A stretch of 64,000 bases of DNA, taken from positions 372,001 to 436,000 of the forward strand of contig NZ_CP053660.1 in the NCBI RefSeq assembly GCF_013177455.1, given 5' to 3'. Under the pieces are notes generated by a model. That model did no database searches, had not been told where the DNA came from, and worked only from the letters and a program-made list of their open reading frames with translations. The stretch comes from Nocardioides marmotae. GTDB lineage: Bacteria > Actinomycetota > Actinomycetes > Propionibacteriales > Nocardioidaceae. The position numbers and the translations under genes are program-made. Below, one piece after another: positions 29,148 through 37,995 of the stretch. Position 1 is the stretch's first letter, and every line of letters begins with the position of its first letter.

Positions 29148-30839
29148 GTGCCCGGCCCCCTCACCGTCCCGGCGGCGCGCCGTCTCCCCGGGCGCCTGAC
29201 CGCCCCCGAGCCGGGGTGGTCGACCCGCGCGGACGTCGTGGTCATCGGGTCCGGGATCGCCGGGCTGACCGCGGCGCTGCGGCTGCGCGAGCACGTCGAG
29301 AAGGTCCTCGTCGTCACCAAGGACGTGCTGGCGGCCGGCTCCACGCAGTGGGCGCAGGGCGGCATCGCCGCCGCGCTGGGCGAGGGCGACACCCCCGAGC
29401 AGCACGAGGTCGACACCCTGGTCGCCGGCGCGGGCGCCTGCGACCTCGAGGCGGTGCGCGTGCTGGTGGGCGAGGGGCCCGAGGCGGTGCACGAGCTGAT
29501 CGCGCTCGGCACCCGCTTCGACGTCGACGCCACCGGCCTGCTGTCGCTGACCCGCGAGGGCGGCCACCTCCGCGACCGGATCGCCCACGCCGGGGGCGAC
29601 GCCACCGGCGCGGAGATCCAGCGCGCCCTGATCGCCGCGGTCGAGGCGGCCACCGACATCGAGGTCGTCCAGCACGCGCTGGCCGTCGACCTGCTCCTCG
29701 GCCCCGACCGCGGCGTCGCCGGGGTGACCCTGCACGTCATGGGCGAGGGGGAGCGCGACGGGATCGGCGCGGTCCACTGCCGCGCGGTGGTCCTGGCCAG
29801 CGGCGGGCTCGGCCAGGTCTTCTCCCAGACCACCAACCCGGCGGTCTCCACCGGCGACGGCATGGCGCTCGCGCTGCGGGCCGGCGCGACCCTGCGCGAC
29901 CTGGAGTTCGTCCAGTTCCACCCCACGGTCATGTACCTCGGCCCCGACTCCCGCGGCCAGCAGCCGCTCATCTCCGAGGCCGTCCGCGGGGAGGGCGCGT
30001 TCCTCGTGGACGCCGACGGCGACCGGCTGATGACCGGCGTCCACGAGCTCGGCGACCTCGCCCCGCGCGACGTGGTGGCCAAGGCGATCACCCGCCGGAT
30101 GCACGAGACCGGGCGCCCGCACATGTGGCTCGACGCCCGGCACCTCGGCGCGGACTTCTGGGAGCGCCGCTTCCCCACCATCCTCGCCACCGCCCGCCGC
30201 CACGGCGTCGACCCGGTGACCGAGCCGATCCCGGTCGCCCCCGCGTGCCACTACGCCTCCGGCGGGGTGCGCACCGACCTGTGGGGCCGCACCGATGTCG
30301 CCGGCCTGTACGCCACCGGCGAGGTCGCCTGCTCCGGCGTCCACGGCGCCAACCGGCTCGCGTCGAACTCCCTGCTCGAGGGCCTGGTCTTCTCCCGGCG
30401 GATCGCCACCGTGCTGCCCGCCGAGCTCCGCCCCTGGGCCGAGCCCGCGCCGGACACCCGGCCGGTGGGGCTGGTCGACGGCTCCGTGCGCCAGGAGCTC
30501 CAGGAGGTGATGACCGAGCGGGTCGGTGTGCTGCGCAGCGCCGCCGGTCTCGCCGAGGCGGCCGGGGTGCTCGACGAGCTCGCGGGCACCCCTGCGGCCA
30601 CCGTCGACCTCGGCGCGTGGGAGACCACGAACCTGCTCACCATCGCCGCCGCCCTCACCGACGCCGCGGCCCTGCGCGAGGAGACCCGCGGGTCGCACTG
30701 GCGCGAGGACCACCCCGACCGCGACGACGCCCGGTGGGCCGGACACTTCGACACCCGCCTCGACCTCAGGTCCGCCGACGGCGCCGCCGTGCTGACCTTC
30801 GCCCCCGCCCCCGCGACCGATGGAGGCCTCGGCCGATGA
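29148..30839 (+). CDS. nadB: L-aspartate oxidase
   Basis: FAD enzyme oxidising L-aspartate to iminoaspartate for NAD synthesis. The dinucleotide motif VVIGSGIAGLTAALRL is near residues 28-43, followed by GSTQWAQGGIAAAL, and the family signature PACHYASGGVRTDLWGRT is near 365-382. It has 563 residues. GTG 29148 follows TAGCCT (29136-29141) by 6 bases, a leaderless promoter overlapping the panD stop. nadC overlaps its end. No nadA (quinolinate synthase, the next step) is present in the window. Both PanD and NadB draw on aspartate. Confidence 0.95.
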   Translation: MPGPLTVPAARRLPGRLTAPEPGWSTRADVVVIGSGIAGLTAALRLREHVEKVLVVTKDVLAAGSTQWAQGGIAAALGEGDTPEQHEVDTLVAGAGACDLEAVRVLVGEGPEAVHELIALGTRFDVDATGLLSLTREGGHLRDRIAHAGGDATGAEIQRALIAAVEAATDIEVVQHALAVDLLLGPDRGVAGVTLHVMGEGERDGIGAVHCRAVVLASGGLGQVFSQTTNPAVSTGDGMALALRAGATLRDLEFVQFHPTVMYLGPDSRGQQPLISEAVRGEGAFLVDADGDRLMTGVHELGDLAPRDVVAKAITRRMHETGRPHMWLDARHLGADFWERRFPTILATARRHGVDPVTEPIPVAPACHYASGGVRTDLWGRTDVAGLYATGEVACSGVHGANRLASNSLLEGLVFSRRIATVLPAELRPWAEPAPDTRPVGLVDGSVRQELQEVMTERVGVLRSAAGLAEAAGVLDELAGTPAATVDLGAWETTNLLTIAAALTDAAALREETRGSHWREDHPDRDDARWAGHFDTRLDLRSADGAAVLTFAPAPATDGGLGR

Positions 30840-31753
30840 TCACCCCCACCCCGTACGACGCCCTGCCGGCCGGCCTGCTCGCCGAGCTCGAGGCCGCGGG
30901 GCTCGACCCCCGCGCGGTCCACGACCACGTCCGGCTGGCGCTCGCCGAGGACGTCCCGACCGAGGACGTCACCAGCGTCGCGACCATCGCCCCCGACGCG
31001 CGCGCGGTCGGCGACTTCGCGGCCCGGGAGGCCGGGACGGTCGCCGGGCTCGGCATCGCCGCGCTCGTCTTCCACCTCGTGCTCGGCGACGACGTCGAGG
31101 TCACCGACCGGCTGCCCGACGGCACCCGGGTGGCCCCCGGCGACGTCGTCATGCGGGTCGCCGGGCCCGCGCGCGGCCTGCTGACCGCCGAGCGGACCGC
31201 GCTGAACTACGCCAGCCACCTCTCCGGCGTCGCGACCGCTACCGCGGCCTGGGTCGACGCGCTCGACGGCACCGGCGCGCAGGTGCTCGACACCCGCAAG
31301 ACCCTGCCCACCTACCGCGCGCTCCAGAAGTACGCCGTGCGCTGCGGCGGCGGGCGCAACCACCGCACCAGCCTCTCGGACCGGGCGATGGTCAAGGACA
31401 ACCACGTCGTCGCCGCCGGCGGCGTCGTGCCGGCCTACCGCGCCGTCCGCGCGGCGTACCCGGACCTGCGCGTCGAGGTCGAGGTCACCGACCTCGACCA
31501 GCTGCGCGAGCTGGTCGAGGCCGGCTGCGAGGAGATCCTGCTCGACAACATGTCCACCGAGACGATGGCCGAGGCGGTCCGCCTGGTCGAGCGGATGGGC
31601 GCCGCCGGCCGCGTGGCGCTCGAGGCGTCCGGGGGGCTGACCTTCGACCGCGCCCGCGAGGTCGCGGCCACCGGCGTCGACTACATCTCCGTCGGCGCGC
31701 TGACCCACTCCGTCGACGTCTTCGACCTCGGCCTGGACCTCCACGAGGAGTGA
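30836..31753 (+). CDS. nadC: Nicotinate-nucleotide pyrophosphorylase (carboxylating)
   Basis: Converts quinolinate and PRPP to nicotinate mononucleotide. The N-terminal ALAEDVPTEDVTS, the core VLDTRKTLPTYRALQKYAVRCGGGRNHR with the quinolinate-binding basic residues, and the C-terminal EASGGLTFDRAREVAATGVDYISVGALTHS are all canonical. It has 305 residues. The ATG overlaps the nadB stop by four bases. coaX begins 2 bp after its stop, so NAD and CoA genes form one transcription run. Confidence 0.96.
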   Translation: MITPTPYDALPAGLLAELEAAGLDPRAVHDHVRLALAEDVPTEDVTSVATIAPDARAVGDFAAREAGTVAGLGIAALVFHLVLGDDVEVTDRLPDGTRVAPGDVVMRVAGPARGLLTAERTALNYASHLSGVATATAAWVDALDGTGAQVLDTRKTLPTYRALQKYAVRCGGGRNHRTSLSDRAMVKDNHVVAAGGVVPAYRAVRAAYPDLRVEVEVTDLDQLRELVEAGCEEILLDNMSTETMAEAVRLVERMGAAGRVALEASGGLTFDRAREVAATGVDYISVGALTHSVDVFDLGLDLHEE

Positions 31754-31755
31754 CG

Positions 31756-32535
31756 GTGCCGCTCCTCGCCGCCGACATCGGCAACAGCCACACCCAGCTG
31801 GGCCTCGTCCAGGACGGGGAGGTCCTCGCGCACTGGCGGGTGGGCACCGACGAGCGCCGCACCGCCGACGAGTGGTCGGTGCTGATCCGTGGCCTGCTCG
31901 GCCGCGACGCGGCCGGCGTCGACGGGGTCAGCGTGTGCTCGACCGTCCCGGCGGTGCTGCACGAGTGGCGCGACATGCTGGCCCGGCACTTCGCCGACCT
32001 CCCCTGCCTGGTCGTCGAGCCCGGCGTCCGCACCGGCGTCCCGATCCTCATGGACAACCCGCGTGAGGTCGGCTCGGACCGCATCGTCAACGCCCTCGCC
32101 GCCGCCGAGCTGCACGGCGGTCCTGCGATCGTCGTCGACTTCGGTGGGACCGCGACCACCTTCGACGTCGTCAACGCGAGCGGTCAGTACGTCGGCGGCG
32201 CGATCGCGCCCGGCATCGAGATCTCGCTGGAGGCGCTCGGCCGCCGCGGCGCCCAGCTGCGCAAGGTCGAGCTCGCCCGGCCGCGGACGGTGATCGCGAA
32301 GAACACCGTCGAGGCGCTCCAGTCCGGCCTGGTCTTCGGCGTCGCCGCCCAGGTCGAGGGCCTCGTCGCGCGGATGACCGCCGAGCTCGGCGTTCAGCCC
32401 GGTGATATCTCCGTGATCGCCACCGGCCATCTCGCGCCGTTGCTGATCGAGGACTGCTCGGCATTCACCGCGCATTCACCCTGGCTGACGCTGCAGGGGC
32501 TCGAGCTGGTATTCCGGCGCAATAACCGGGATTGA
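31756..32535 (+). CDS. coaX: Type III pantothenate kinase
   Basis: First committed step of CoA synthesis from pantothenate, by the type III (CoA-insensitive) kinase. The ASKHA phosphate loops DIGNSHTQLG (residues ~6-15) and DFGGTATTFD (128-137), plus GGAIAPGIEISLEAL, identify it. At 259 residues it is of normal length. GTG start 2 bp after the nadC stop. The last ~25 codons drift to a lower GC content as the AT-richer lsr2 leader begins. No type I coaA is in the window. Confidence 0.95.
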   Translation: MPLLAADIGNSHTQLGLVQDGEVLAHWRVGTDERRTADEWSVLIRGLLGRDAAGVDGVSVCSTVPAVLHEWRDMLARHFADLPCLVVEPGVRTGVPILMDNPREVGSDRIVNALAAAELHGGPAIVVDFGGTATTFDVVNASGQYVGGAIAPGIEISLEALGRRGAQLRKVELARPRTVIAKNTVEALQSGLVFGVAAQVEGLVARMTAELGVQPGDISVIATGHLAPLLIEDCSAFTAHSPWLTLQGLELVFRRNNRD

Positions 32536-32742
32536 CACCTCGGCGTTTTGCGTCGGATTCGACGTCGTCCCTCCGACCGATTCGTGGTCACCCGGAGCGA
32601 TCCGCCCGTTCGGTTTTGGTAAAAACTCTCCGAGGCGGGGGTGATCGAATTGTCTGACGTCATTTTACCTGGCACGATGCAAAACGCCGGAATTGCAGTG
32701 CCCGGCACTCTTCCGTCAATTCCGGATAGCGAGGACCCCCAC
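32536..32742 (+). promoter_or_regulatory. AT-rich leader of lsr2, probable autoregulatory Lsr2 site
   Basis: The 207-bp gap between coaX and lsr2 is clearly richer in A/T than any other stretch of the window, with runs such as GGTTTTGGTAAAAACTC (32612-32628) and GTCATTTTACC. Lsr2 binds AT-rich DNA and is known to act on xenogeneic and some own promoters, so feedback on lsr2 is a reasonable inference. I do not see a clean -35/-10 pair. The frame of lsr2 is open back to 32641, but the conserved start is 32743. Confidence 0.5.
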
Positions 32743-33090
32743 ATGGCTCAGAAGATCCACATCGTGCTCGAGGACGACCTGGACGGCAGCGAGGCGACCG
32801 AGACGGTGTCGTTCGGCCTGGACGGCACCTCCTACGAGATCGACCTGAACGAGGAGAACGCCTCCGCCCTGCGCGGGGCCCTCGCGACGTACGTCGGCCA
32901 CGCCCGCAAGGTCAGCGGCACCCGCCGCGGTGCCGGCGGCCGTCGCTCGGGCGGCTCCGCGAGCGCCAACGCCTCGGGCGGCCCCACCGCCAAGGAGATC
33001 CGTGACTGGGCGCGGCAGAACGGGTTCGAGGTGCCGGACCGTGGCCGCGTGTCGGCCGAGGTCCGCGAGGCCTACGACTCCGCGCACTGA
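32743..33090 (+). CDS. lsr2: Lsr2 nucleoid-associated silencer
   Basis: H-NS-like DNA-bridging protein that silences AT-rich, often foreign, DNA. It has 115 residues: an N-terminal oligomerisation domain ([35 protein letters not shown]), a Gly/Arg/Ser-rich linker, and a C-terminal DNA-binding domain with the minor-groove RGR hook at residues 100-102 ([10 protein letters not shown]). ATG 32743 is chosen by family length and GAGGA upstream. It keeps the mycobacterial order coaX...lsr2-clpC, although lysS, present there in between, is absent here. Confidence 0.96.
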   Translation: MAQKIHIVLEDDLDGSEATETVSFGLDGTSYEIDLNEENASALRGALATYVGHARKVSGTRRGAGGRRSGGSASANASGGPTAKEIRDWARQNGFEVPDRGRVSAEVREAYDSAH

Positions 33091-33148
33091 CCGACCCGCA
33101 CCACCCCCGCGCGACCCCCTGCACCACCCCTGTGGCAGCGTCCCACCC

Positions 33149-33188
33149 GGGGCATCCGCCGAGCGTGTTCGCTCACAGCGGATGCCCC
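33149..33188 (+). terminator. Hairpin between lsr2 and clpC
   Basis: An 11-bp perfect stem (GGGGCATCCGC at 33149-33159, complement at 33178-33188) holds an inner 5-bp stem (GAGCG/CGCTC). It could end the lsr2 transcript. It overlaps the ClgR-type box, so it may instead be part of the clpC control region; there is no U-tract. Confidence 0.5.
33166..33183 (+). promoter_or_regulatory. ClgR-type operator of clpC
   Basis: TGTTCGCTCACAGCGGAT contains CGCTCACAGCG (33170-33180), matching the ClgR consensus CGCynAnrGCG as I remember it from Corynebacterium and Streptomyces. A TAGGCT -10 lies at 33211-33216, placing the box about 48 bases before the expected transcript start, right for an activator. 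ClgR activates clp genes in these organisms, so the context agrees. Binding here is not shown. Confidence 0.65.
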
Positions 33189-33292
33189 GAGTGCGTTGTC
33201 GGGGAACGCGTAGGCTGTCCGTGGGGTTGAGCCTCATGTCCCGCCCGCCCCGGATGGCGGTGGGCGGTCCCCCAGAACTCGAGGAGCGTTGC

Positions 33293-35890
33293 ATGTTCGA
33301 GCGGTTCACTGACCGAGCCCGCCGGGTGGTCGTGCTGGCCCAGGAAGAGGCCCGCATGCTGTCCCACAACTACATCGGGACCGAGCACATCCTGCTCGGC
33401 CTCATCCACGAGGGCGAGGGCGTGGCCGCCAAGGCCCTCGAGAGCCTCGACATCTCCCTCGAGGCCGTCCGCGCCCAGGTCGAGGAGATCATCGGCCAGG
33501 GCCAGCAGGCGCCCAGCGGCCACATCCCCTTCACCCCGCGCGCCAAGAAGGTCCTCGAGCTCTCCCTGCGCGAGGCGCTGCAGCTCGGGCACTCCTACAT
33601 CGGCACCGAGCACATCCTGCTCGGGCTGATCCGCGAGGGCGAGGGCGTCGCCGCCCAGGTCCTCCAGAAGCTCGGCGCCGACCTCAACCGGGTCCGCCAG
33701 CAGGTCATCCAGTTGCTCAGCGGCTTCCAGGGCAAGGAGTCCTCGCAGTCGGCCGCGGCCGCGGCCGGTGCGAGCGGCGACGCCCCGTCGTCCTCGCTGG
33801 TCCTCGACCAGTTCGGCCGCAACCTGACCCAGGACGCGCGCGAGGGCAAGCTCGACCCGGTCATCGGGCGCGAGCAGGAGATCGAGCGCGTCATGCAGAT
33901 CCTGTCGCGCCGCACGAAGAACAACCCCGTCCTCATCGGCGAGCCCGGCGTCGGCAAGACGACGATCGTCGAGGGCCTGGCCCAGGACATCGTCAAGGGC
34001 AACGTGCCCGAGACGCTCAAGGACAAGCAGATCTACACCCTCGACCTCGGCGCGCTGGTCGCGGGCTCGCGCTACCGCGGTGACTTCGAGGAGCGCCTGA
34101 AGAAGGTGCTCAAGGAGATCCGCACCCGCGGCGACATCGTGCTGTTCATCGACGAGATCCACACCCTCGTCGGCGCCGGTGCGGCCGAGGGCGCGATCGA
34201 CGCCGCCAGCATCCTCAAGCCGATGCTGGCCCGCGGCGAGCTGCAGACCATCGGTGCGACCACGCTCGACGAGTACCGCAAGTACCTGGAGAAGGACGCC
34301 GCGCTCGAGCGCCGCTTCCAGCCCATCCAGGTCGCCGAGCCGTCGATCGCGCACACCATCGAGATGCTCAAGGGCCTGCGCGACCGGTACGAGGCGCACC
34401 ACCGGGTCACCATCACCGACGAGGCGCTGGTCTCGGCGGCGACGCTGGCCGACCGCTACATCTCCGACCGGTTCCTCCCCGACAAGGCGATCGACCTCAT
34501 CGACGAGGCCGGCTCGCGCCTGCGCATCCGCCGCATGACGGCCCCGGCCGACCTGCGCGAGTTCGACGACAAGATCGCCGAGGTGCGCCAGCGCAAGGAG
34601 GCCGCCATCGACGGCCAGGACTTCGAGGCCGCCGCGCGCCTGCGCGATGAGGAGAAGCAGCTGATCCTCACCAAGTCCGAGCGCGAGAAGCAGTGGCGCG
34701 CCGGTGACATGGACGAGGTCGCCGAGGTCGACGAGGAGCTGATCGCCGAGGTGCTCGCCGTGGCGACCGGCATCCCGATCGTCAAGCTCTCCGAGGAGGA
34801 GTCGACCCGGCTGCTCAAGATGGAGGACGAGCTCCACAAGCGCGTCATCGGCCAGGACGAGGCGGTCAAGGCGCTCAGCCGCGCCATCCGGCGTACCCGC
34901 GCCGGCCTGAAGGACCCCAAGCGTCCCGGCGGGTCGTTCATCTTCGCCGGCCCCTCGGGCGTCGGCAAGACGTGGCTGTCCAAGACGCTGGCGGAGTTCC
35001 TCTTCGGCGACGAGGACGCGCTCATCCAGCTCGACATGTCGGAGTTCGGCGAGAAGCACACCGTCTCGCGGCTCTTCGGCTCGCCTCCGGGCTACGTCGG
35101 TTACGAGGAGGGCGGCCAGCTCACCGAGAAGGTGCGCCGCAAGCCGTTCTCCGTCGTCCTCTTCGACGAGGTCGAGAAGGCCCACCCCGACATCTTCAAC
35201 AGCCTGTTGCAGATCCTCGAGGAAGGTCGCCTGACCGACTCCCAGGGTCGGGTCGTGGACTTCAAGAACACCGTCATCATCATGACCACCAACCTCGGCA
35301 CCCGGGACATCGCCAAGGGCATGAACCTCGGTTTCGCCGGTGCCGCCGGTGGTCCCGGTGACTACGACCGGATGAAGAACAAGGTCTCGGAGGAGCTCAA
35401 GCAGCACTTCCGCCCCGAGTTCCTCAACCGCGTCGACGAGGTCATCGTCTTCCCGCCGCTCTCCCAGGAGCAGATCGTCTCGATGGTCGACAACATGGTC
35501 GCCTCCGTGGAGGTCCGCCTCCGCGACCGCGACATGAAGCTCGAGCTGACCCAGGGGGCCAAGAACCTCCTGGCCCAGCGCGGCTTCGACCCGGTGCTCG
35601 GCGCCCGGCCGCTGCGCCGCACGGTGCAGCGCGAGATCGAGGACGTCCTGGCCGAGAAGATGCTCTTCGGTGAGGTCGGCCCCGGGATGATCGTCCTGGT
35701 CGACGTCGACGGCGACGGCCCGGCCGCGAACTTCACCTTCGAGGGCCAGAAGGTCGGCGAGCTGCCCGACATGCCGCCGTTCGAGACGGCCGGCGTGGAG
35801 ACCAGCATCGAGACGACGCCGGTCGAGGGCGAGGGCCCGAACGACGAGACGTCGGGCTCCGACGTCCCGCGCTCGGGCGGCGAGGACTGA
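33293..35890 (+). CDS. clpC: ATP-dependent Clp protease ATPase ClpC
   Basis: Class I Clp unfoldase that feeds proteins into ClpP. Two Clp-N repeats lie at residues ~2-145 (both carry [11 protein letters not shown]), with Walker A1 GEPGVGKTT at 216, a UVR/coiled-coil middle ([15 protein letters not shown]) and Walker A2 GPSGVGKTW at 553. The length of 865 residues and the acidic tail fit actinobacterial ClpC1. ATG 33293 has GAGGAG upstream; the frame opens earlier without support. It sits after lsr2 behind a ClgR-type box and ends before a strong terminator. Confidence 0.97.
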   Translation: MFERFTDRARRVVVLAQEEARMLSHNYIGTEHILLGLIHEGEGVAAKALESLDISLEAVRAQVEEIIGQGQQAPSGHIPFTPRAKKVLELSLREALQLGHSYIGTEHILLGLIREGEGVAAQVLQKLGADLNRVRQQVIQLLSGFQGKESSQSAAAAAGASGDAPSSSLVLDQFGRNLTQDAREGKLDPVIGREQEIERVMQILSRRTKNNPVLIGEPGVGKTTIVEGLAQDIVKGNVPETLKDKQIYTLDLGALVAGSRYRGDFEERLKKVLKEIRTRGDIVLFIDEIHTLVGAGAAEGAIDAASILKPMLARGELQTIGATTLDEYRKYLEKDAALERRFQPIQVAEPSIAHTIEMLKGLRDRYEAHHRVTITDEALVSAATLADRYISDRFLPDKAIDLIDEAGSRLRIRRMTAPADLREFDDKIAEVRQRKEAAIDGQDFEAAARLRDEEKQLILTKSEREKQWRAGDMDEVAEVDEELIAEVLAVATGIPIVKLSEEESTRLLKMEDELHKRVIGQDEAVKALSRAIRRTRAGLKDPKRPGGSFIFAGPSGVGKTWLSKTLAEFLFGDEDALIQLDMSEFGEKHTVSRLFGSPPGYVGYEEGGQLTEKVRRKPFSVVLFDEVEKAHPDIFNSLLQILEEGRLTDSQGRVVDFKNTVIIMTTNLGTRDIAKGMNLGFAGAAGGPGDYDRMKNKVSEELKQHFRPEFLNRVDEVIVFPPLSQEQIVSMVDNMVASVEVRLRDRDMKLELTQGAKNLLAQRGFDPVLGARPLRRTVQREIEDVLAEKMLFGEVGPGMIVLVDVDGDGPAANFTFEGQKVGELPDMPPFETAGVETSIETTPVEGEGPNDETSGSDVPRSGGED

Positions 35891-35924
35891 GCCGGTCCCC
35901 CCAGCACCACCCAGCAGCACCCGC

Positions 35925-35956
35925 CACGGGCGGCACCCCTCGGGGTGCCGCCCGTG
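35925..35956 (+). terminator. Terminator after clpC
   Basis: A perfect 15-bp stem (CACGGGCGGCACCCC at 35925-35939, complement at 35942-35956) closes clpC transcription 34 bp after its stop. The next gene starts 40 bp further on with its own -10 element. Confidence 0.82.
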
Positions 35957-35996
35957 CGGCGTCCCGGGCGCCCGCGGGTGCGCCTAGGGTGGCGGC

Positions 35997-37064
35997 GTGC
36001 TCTTCACCGTCAGCACCGTCAAGGACACCCTGCCCAACATCGAGCGGTTCGTGACCGGCAACCTCGCCGGCGGCGCGGACCACCTCGTGGTCTTCCTCGA
36101 CGCGGGGGACCCCGAGGTCCGGACCTGGCTCGACGAGCACCCCCACGTCACCTGCATCCGCACCGACTCCTCGTGGTGGAACGGCGAGCGGCCCGCCGAG
36201 CTGAACGTGCGCCAGCGGATCAACGCCAACCTCACCAAGGCCGCGCTGAGCCTGGTCGAGGGCGCCGACTGGGTTTTCCACATCGACGCCGACGAGATCA
36301 TCCAGGTCGACCGCGACGTGCTCGCCGCCGTCCCGCCCGAGACGCGCGCGGTGCGGCTCGCGCCGCTGGAGGCGGTCAGCCGCAAGCACTGGGACGGCGA
36401 CCCGACCTGGTTCAAGCGGCTGCTCGACAAGCCCGACCTGACCCTGCTGCAGACCCTCGGCGCGATCGACCGCCCCTCGAACGGCGCCTACTTCCACGGC
36501 CACGTCGACGGCAAGTCCGGGGTCCGGCCGGCGCTCGACGTCTGGCTGACCCTGCACCACGGCGTGGACGCCGACAAGGCCGAGCTGCCGGCGTACGCCG
36601 ACGCCGACCGGCTGCGGCTGCTGCACTACGAGTCCTACTCCGGTGAGGACTTCGTGCGGAAGTGGACCTCGATCCTCGCCGCCGGCCCGATGGCCAACTT
36701 CCGCCCCGCCCGCGAGCCCACGGCGGTCGCCCTGCGCGCGCTCATCGGCAAGGGGCTCAGCCAGGAGCAGGCGGCGCCGTACCTCATGCGGATCTTCGAG
36801 CGGACCACCGAGGACGACTTCGACACCCTGCGTGACCTGGGCCTGCTCGTCGAGGCCGACCCGCGCCGCGGCACGCACGTGCCGGAGACCTCCGCCGACG
36901 ACGTCGCGGACCTGCGGGCCCTGCTCGAGGCGCTGCGCGGGGAGCCCAAGCGGCCCTTCCACCCCGGCGAGCCCGTGGCCGCGGCCGAGGAGGTCCTCGT
37001 CCGGGCCGCCGGCGGGCGCCGCTACGAGGCTAGGGGAGCGCGTAGGTTCCTGCGTCGGTCCTGA
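35997..37064 (+). CDS. Glycosyltransferase-like protein (GT2/GT92 type)
   Basis: A 355-residue protein with an N-terminal GT-A-like half: LFTVSTVKDTLPNIERFVTGN, VVFLDAGDPE, and HIDADEII (residues 95-102), the likely DxD metal site. The layout resembles 'glycosyltransferase family 2-like' proteins that handle surface glycans. The C-terminal third is Arg/Glu-rich and unrecognised. GTG 35997 lies 6 bases after TAGGGT (35985-35990), a leaderless arrangement. Its last 35 bases overlap the end of mutY on the other strand. Donor and acceptor are unknown. Confidence 0.75.
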   Translation: MLFTVSTVKDTLPNIERFVTGNLAGGADHLVVFLDAGDPEVRTWLDEHPHVTCIRTDSSWWNGERPAELNVRQRINANLTKAALSLVEGADWVFHIDADEIIQVDRDVLAAVPPETRAVRLAPLEAVSRKHWDGDPTWFKRLLDKPDLTLLQTLGAIDRPSNGAYFHGHVDGKSGVRPALDVWLTLHHGVDADKAELPAYADADRLRLLHYESYSGEDFVRKWTSILAAGPMANFRPAREPTAVALRALIGKGLSQEQAAPYLMRIFERTTEDDFDTLRDLGLLVEADPRRGTHVPETSADDVADLRALLEALRGEPKRPFHPGEPVAAAEEVLVRAAGGRRYEARGARRFLRRS

Positions 37065-37896
37065 CCGCCAGCCCGTCCTCGACCAGCCCCGCCAGGCACC
37101 GGACCCGCTGGGCCTCCTCGACCCAGACCGCGTCGAGCCGGCTGGGGTGCACCGGGCCGTCGGCATCGCGCAGCACCGCCAGCAGGCGGCCGCGGCACTG
37201 GCGGTCGGTGCCGGCCCAGGTCTGCACCTTCCGCGGCGGCCCGTCGTACGCCGGGTGGCCGGCCGCGCGCCACGCGCACAGCGAGGCGACCGGGCACTCG
37301 GTGCACCGCGGCCGGGCCGCCGTGCAGACCAGCGCCCCGAGCTCCATGACCGCGACGGCCCAGGTGGCCGCGGTCGCCTCGTCCTCGGGGAGGAGCTCCG
37401 CGGCGGCCTCCCGCTCGGCCTTGGTGACGTGCTGCGCGGGCAGCTCGACGCCGCCGACGGTGCGGGCCAGCACCCGGCGGACGTTGGTGTCCAGCACGAC
37501 GTGGCGCTGGCCGAAGGCGAAGCTGGCGATCGCCGCGGCGGTGTAGTCGCCGACCCCGGGAAGGGCCAGCAGCGCCGCGTGGTCCCTCGGCACCTCCCCG
37601 CCGTGCCGCTCGACGATCGCCGTCGCCGCGGCGTGCAGGCGCAGAGCCCGGCGGGGGTAGCCGAGCCGCCCCCACATCCGCACCGCCTCGCCGGTGGGCT
37701 CGGCGGCAAGGTCGGCCGGGGTCGGCCAGCGCTCGAGCCACTGCTCGTGGACCGGGAGGACCCGGCTCACGGGGGTCTGCTGGAGCATCAGCTCGGAGAC
37801 CATCACCGACCAGGGGGAGGCCTCGGGACGGCGCCACGGGAGGTCGCGGGCATGGGCGTCGTACCACCGCAGGACCGGCTCGTGCAGCGCGCTCAC
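37030..37896 (-). CDS. mutY: A/G-specific adenine DNA glycosylase
   Basis: Removes adenine mispaired with 8-oxoguanine. Residues ~35-45 read VSELMLQQTPV with the catalytic Glu, the helix-hairpin-helix LPGVGDYTAAAIASFAFG is followed by the catalytic Asp in VVLDTNVRR, and a [4Fe-4S] ligand set is seen in LVCTAARPRCTECPVASLC. It has 288 residues; the NUDIX-like 8-oxoG domain of E. coli MutY is reduced here to a short C-terminal part. GTG 37896 has GGAGG upstream. It overlaps the convergent glycosyltransferase gene by 35 bp and is divergent from the secreted-anchor gene, as mutY is placed near disA-radA in mycobacteria. Confidence 0.94.
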   Translation of the reverse strand: MSALHEPVLRWYDAHARDLPWRRPEASPWSVMVSELMLQQTPVSRVLPVHEQWLERWPTPADLAAEPTGEAVRMWGRLGYPRRALRLHAAATAIVERHGGEVPRDHAALLALPGVGDYTAAAIASFAFGQRHVVLDTNVRRVLARTVGGVELPAQHVTKAEREAAAELLPEDEATAATWAVAVMELGALVCTAARPRCTECPVASLCAWRAAGHPAYDGPPRKVQTWAGTDRQCRGRLLAVLRDADGPVHPSRLDAVWVEEAQRVRCLAGLVEDGLAVRTDAGTYALP

Positions 37897-37995
37897 CGCG
37901 TCATCCTCCCCGACCGGTCCCGGGACCCCGGACGCGGCTCCGGCAAGCGGTGTGGCGCCCCGGATCGGGCGCCGCGACTCGATAACCTGCTCGCC

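Noticed and set aside
32641..32742. Upstream extension of lsr2 to a GTG at 32641
   Set aside because: The extra 34 residues come from the AT-rich leader, and the Lsr2 family begins MAQK at 32743 after a ribosome site.
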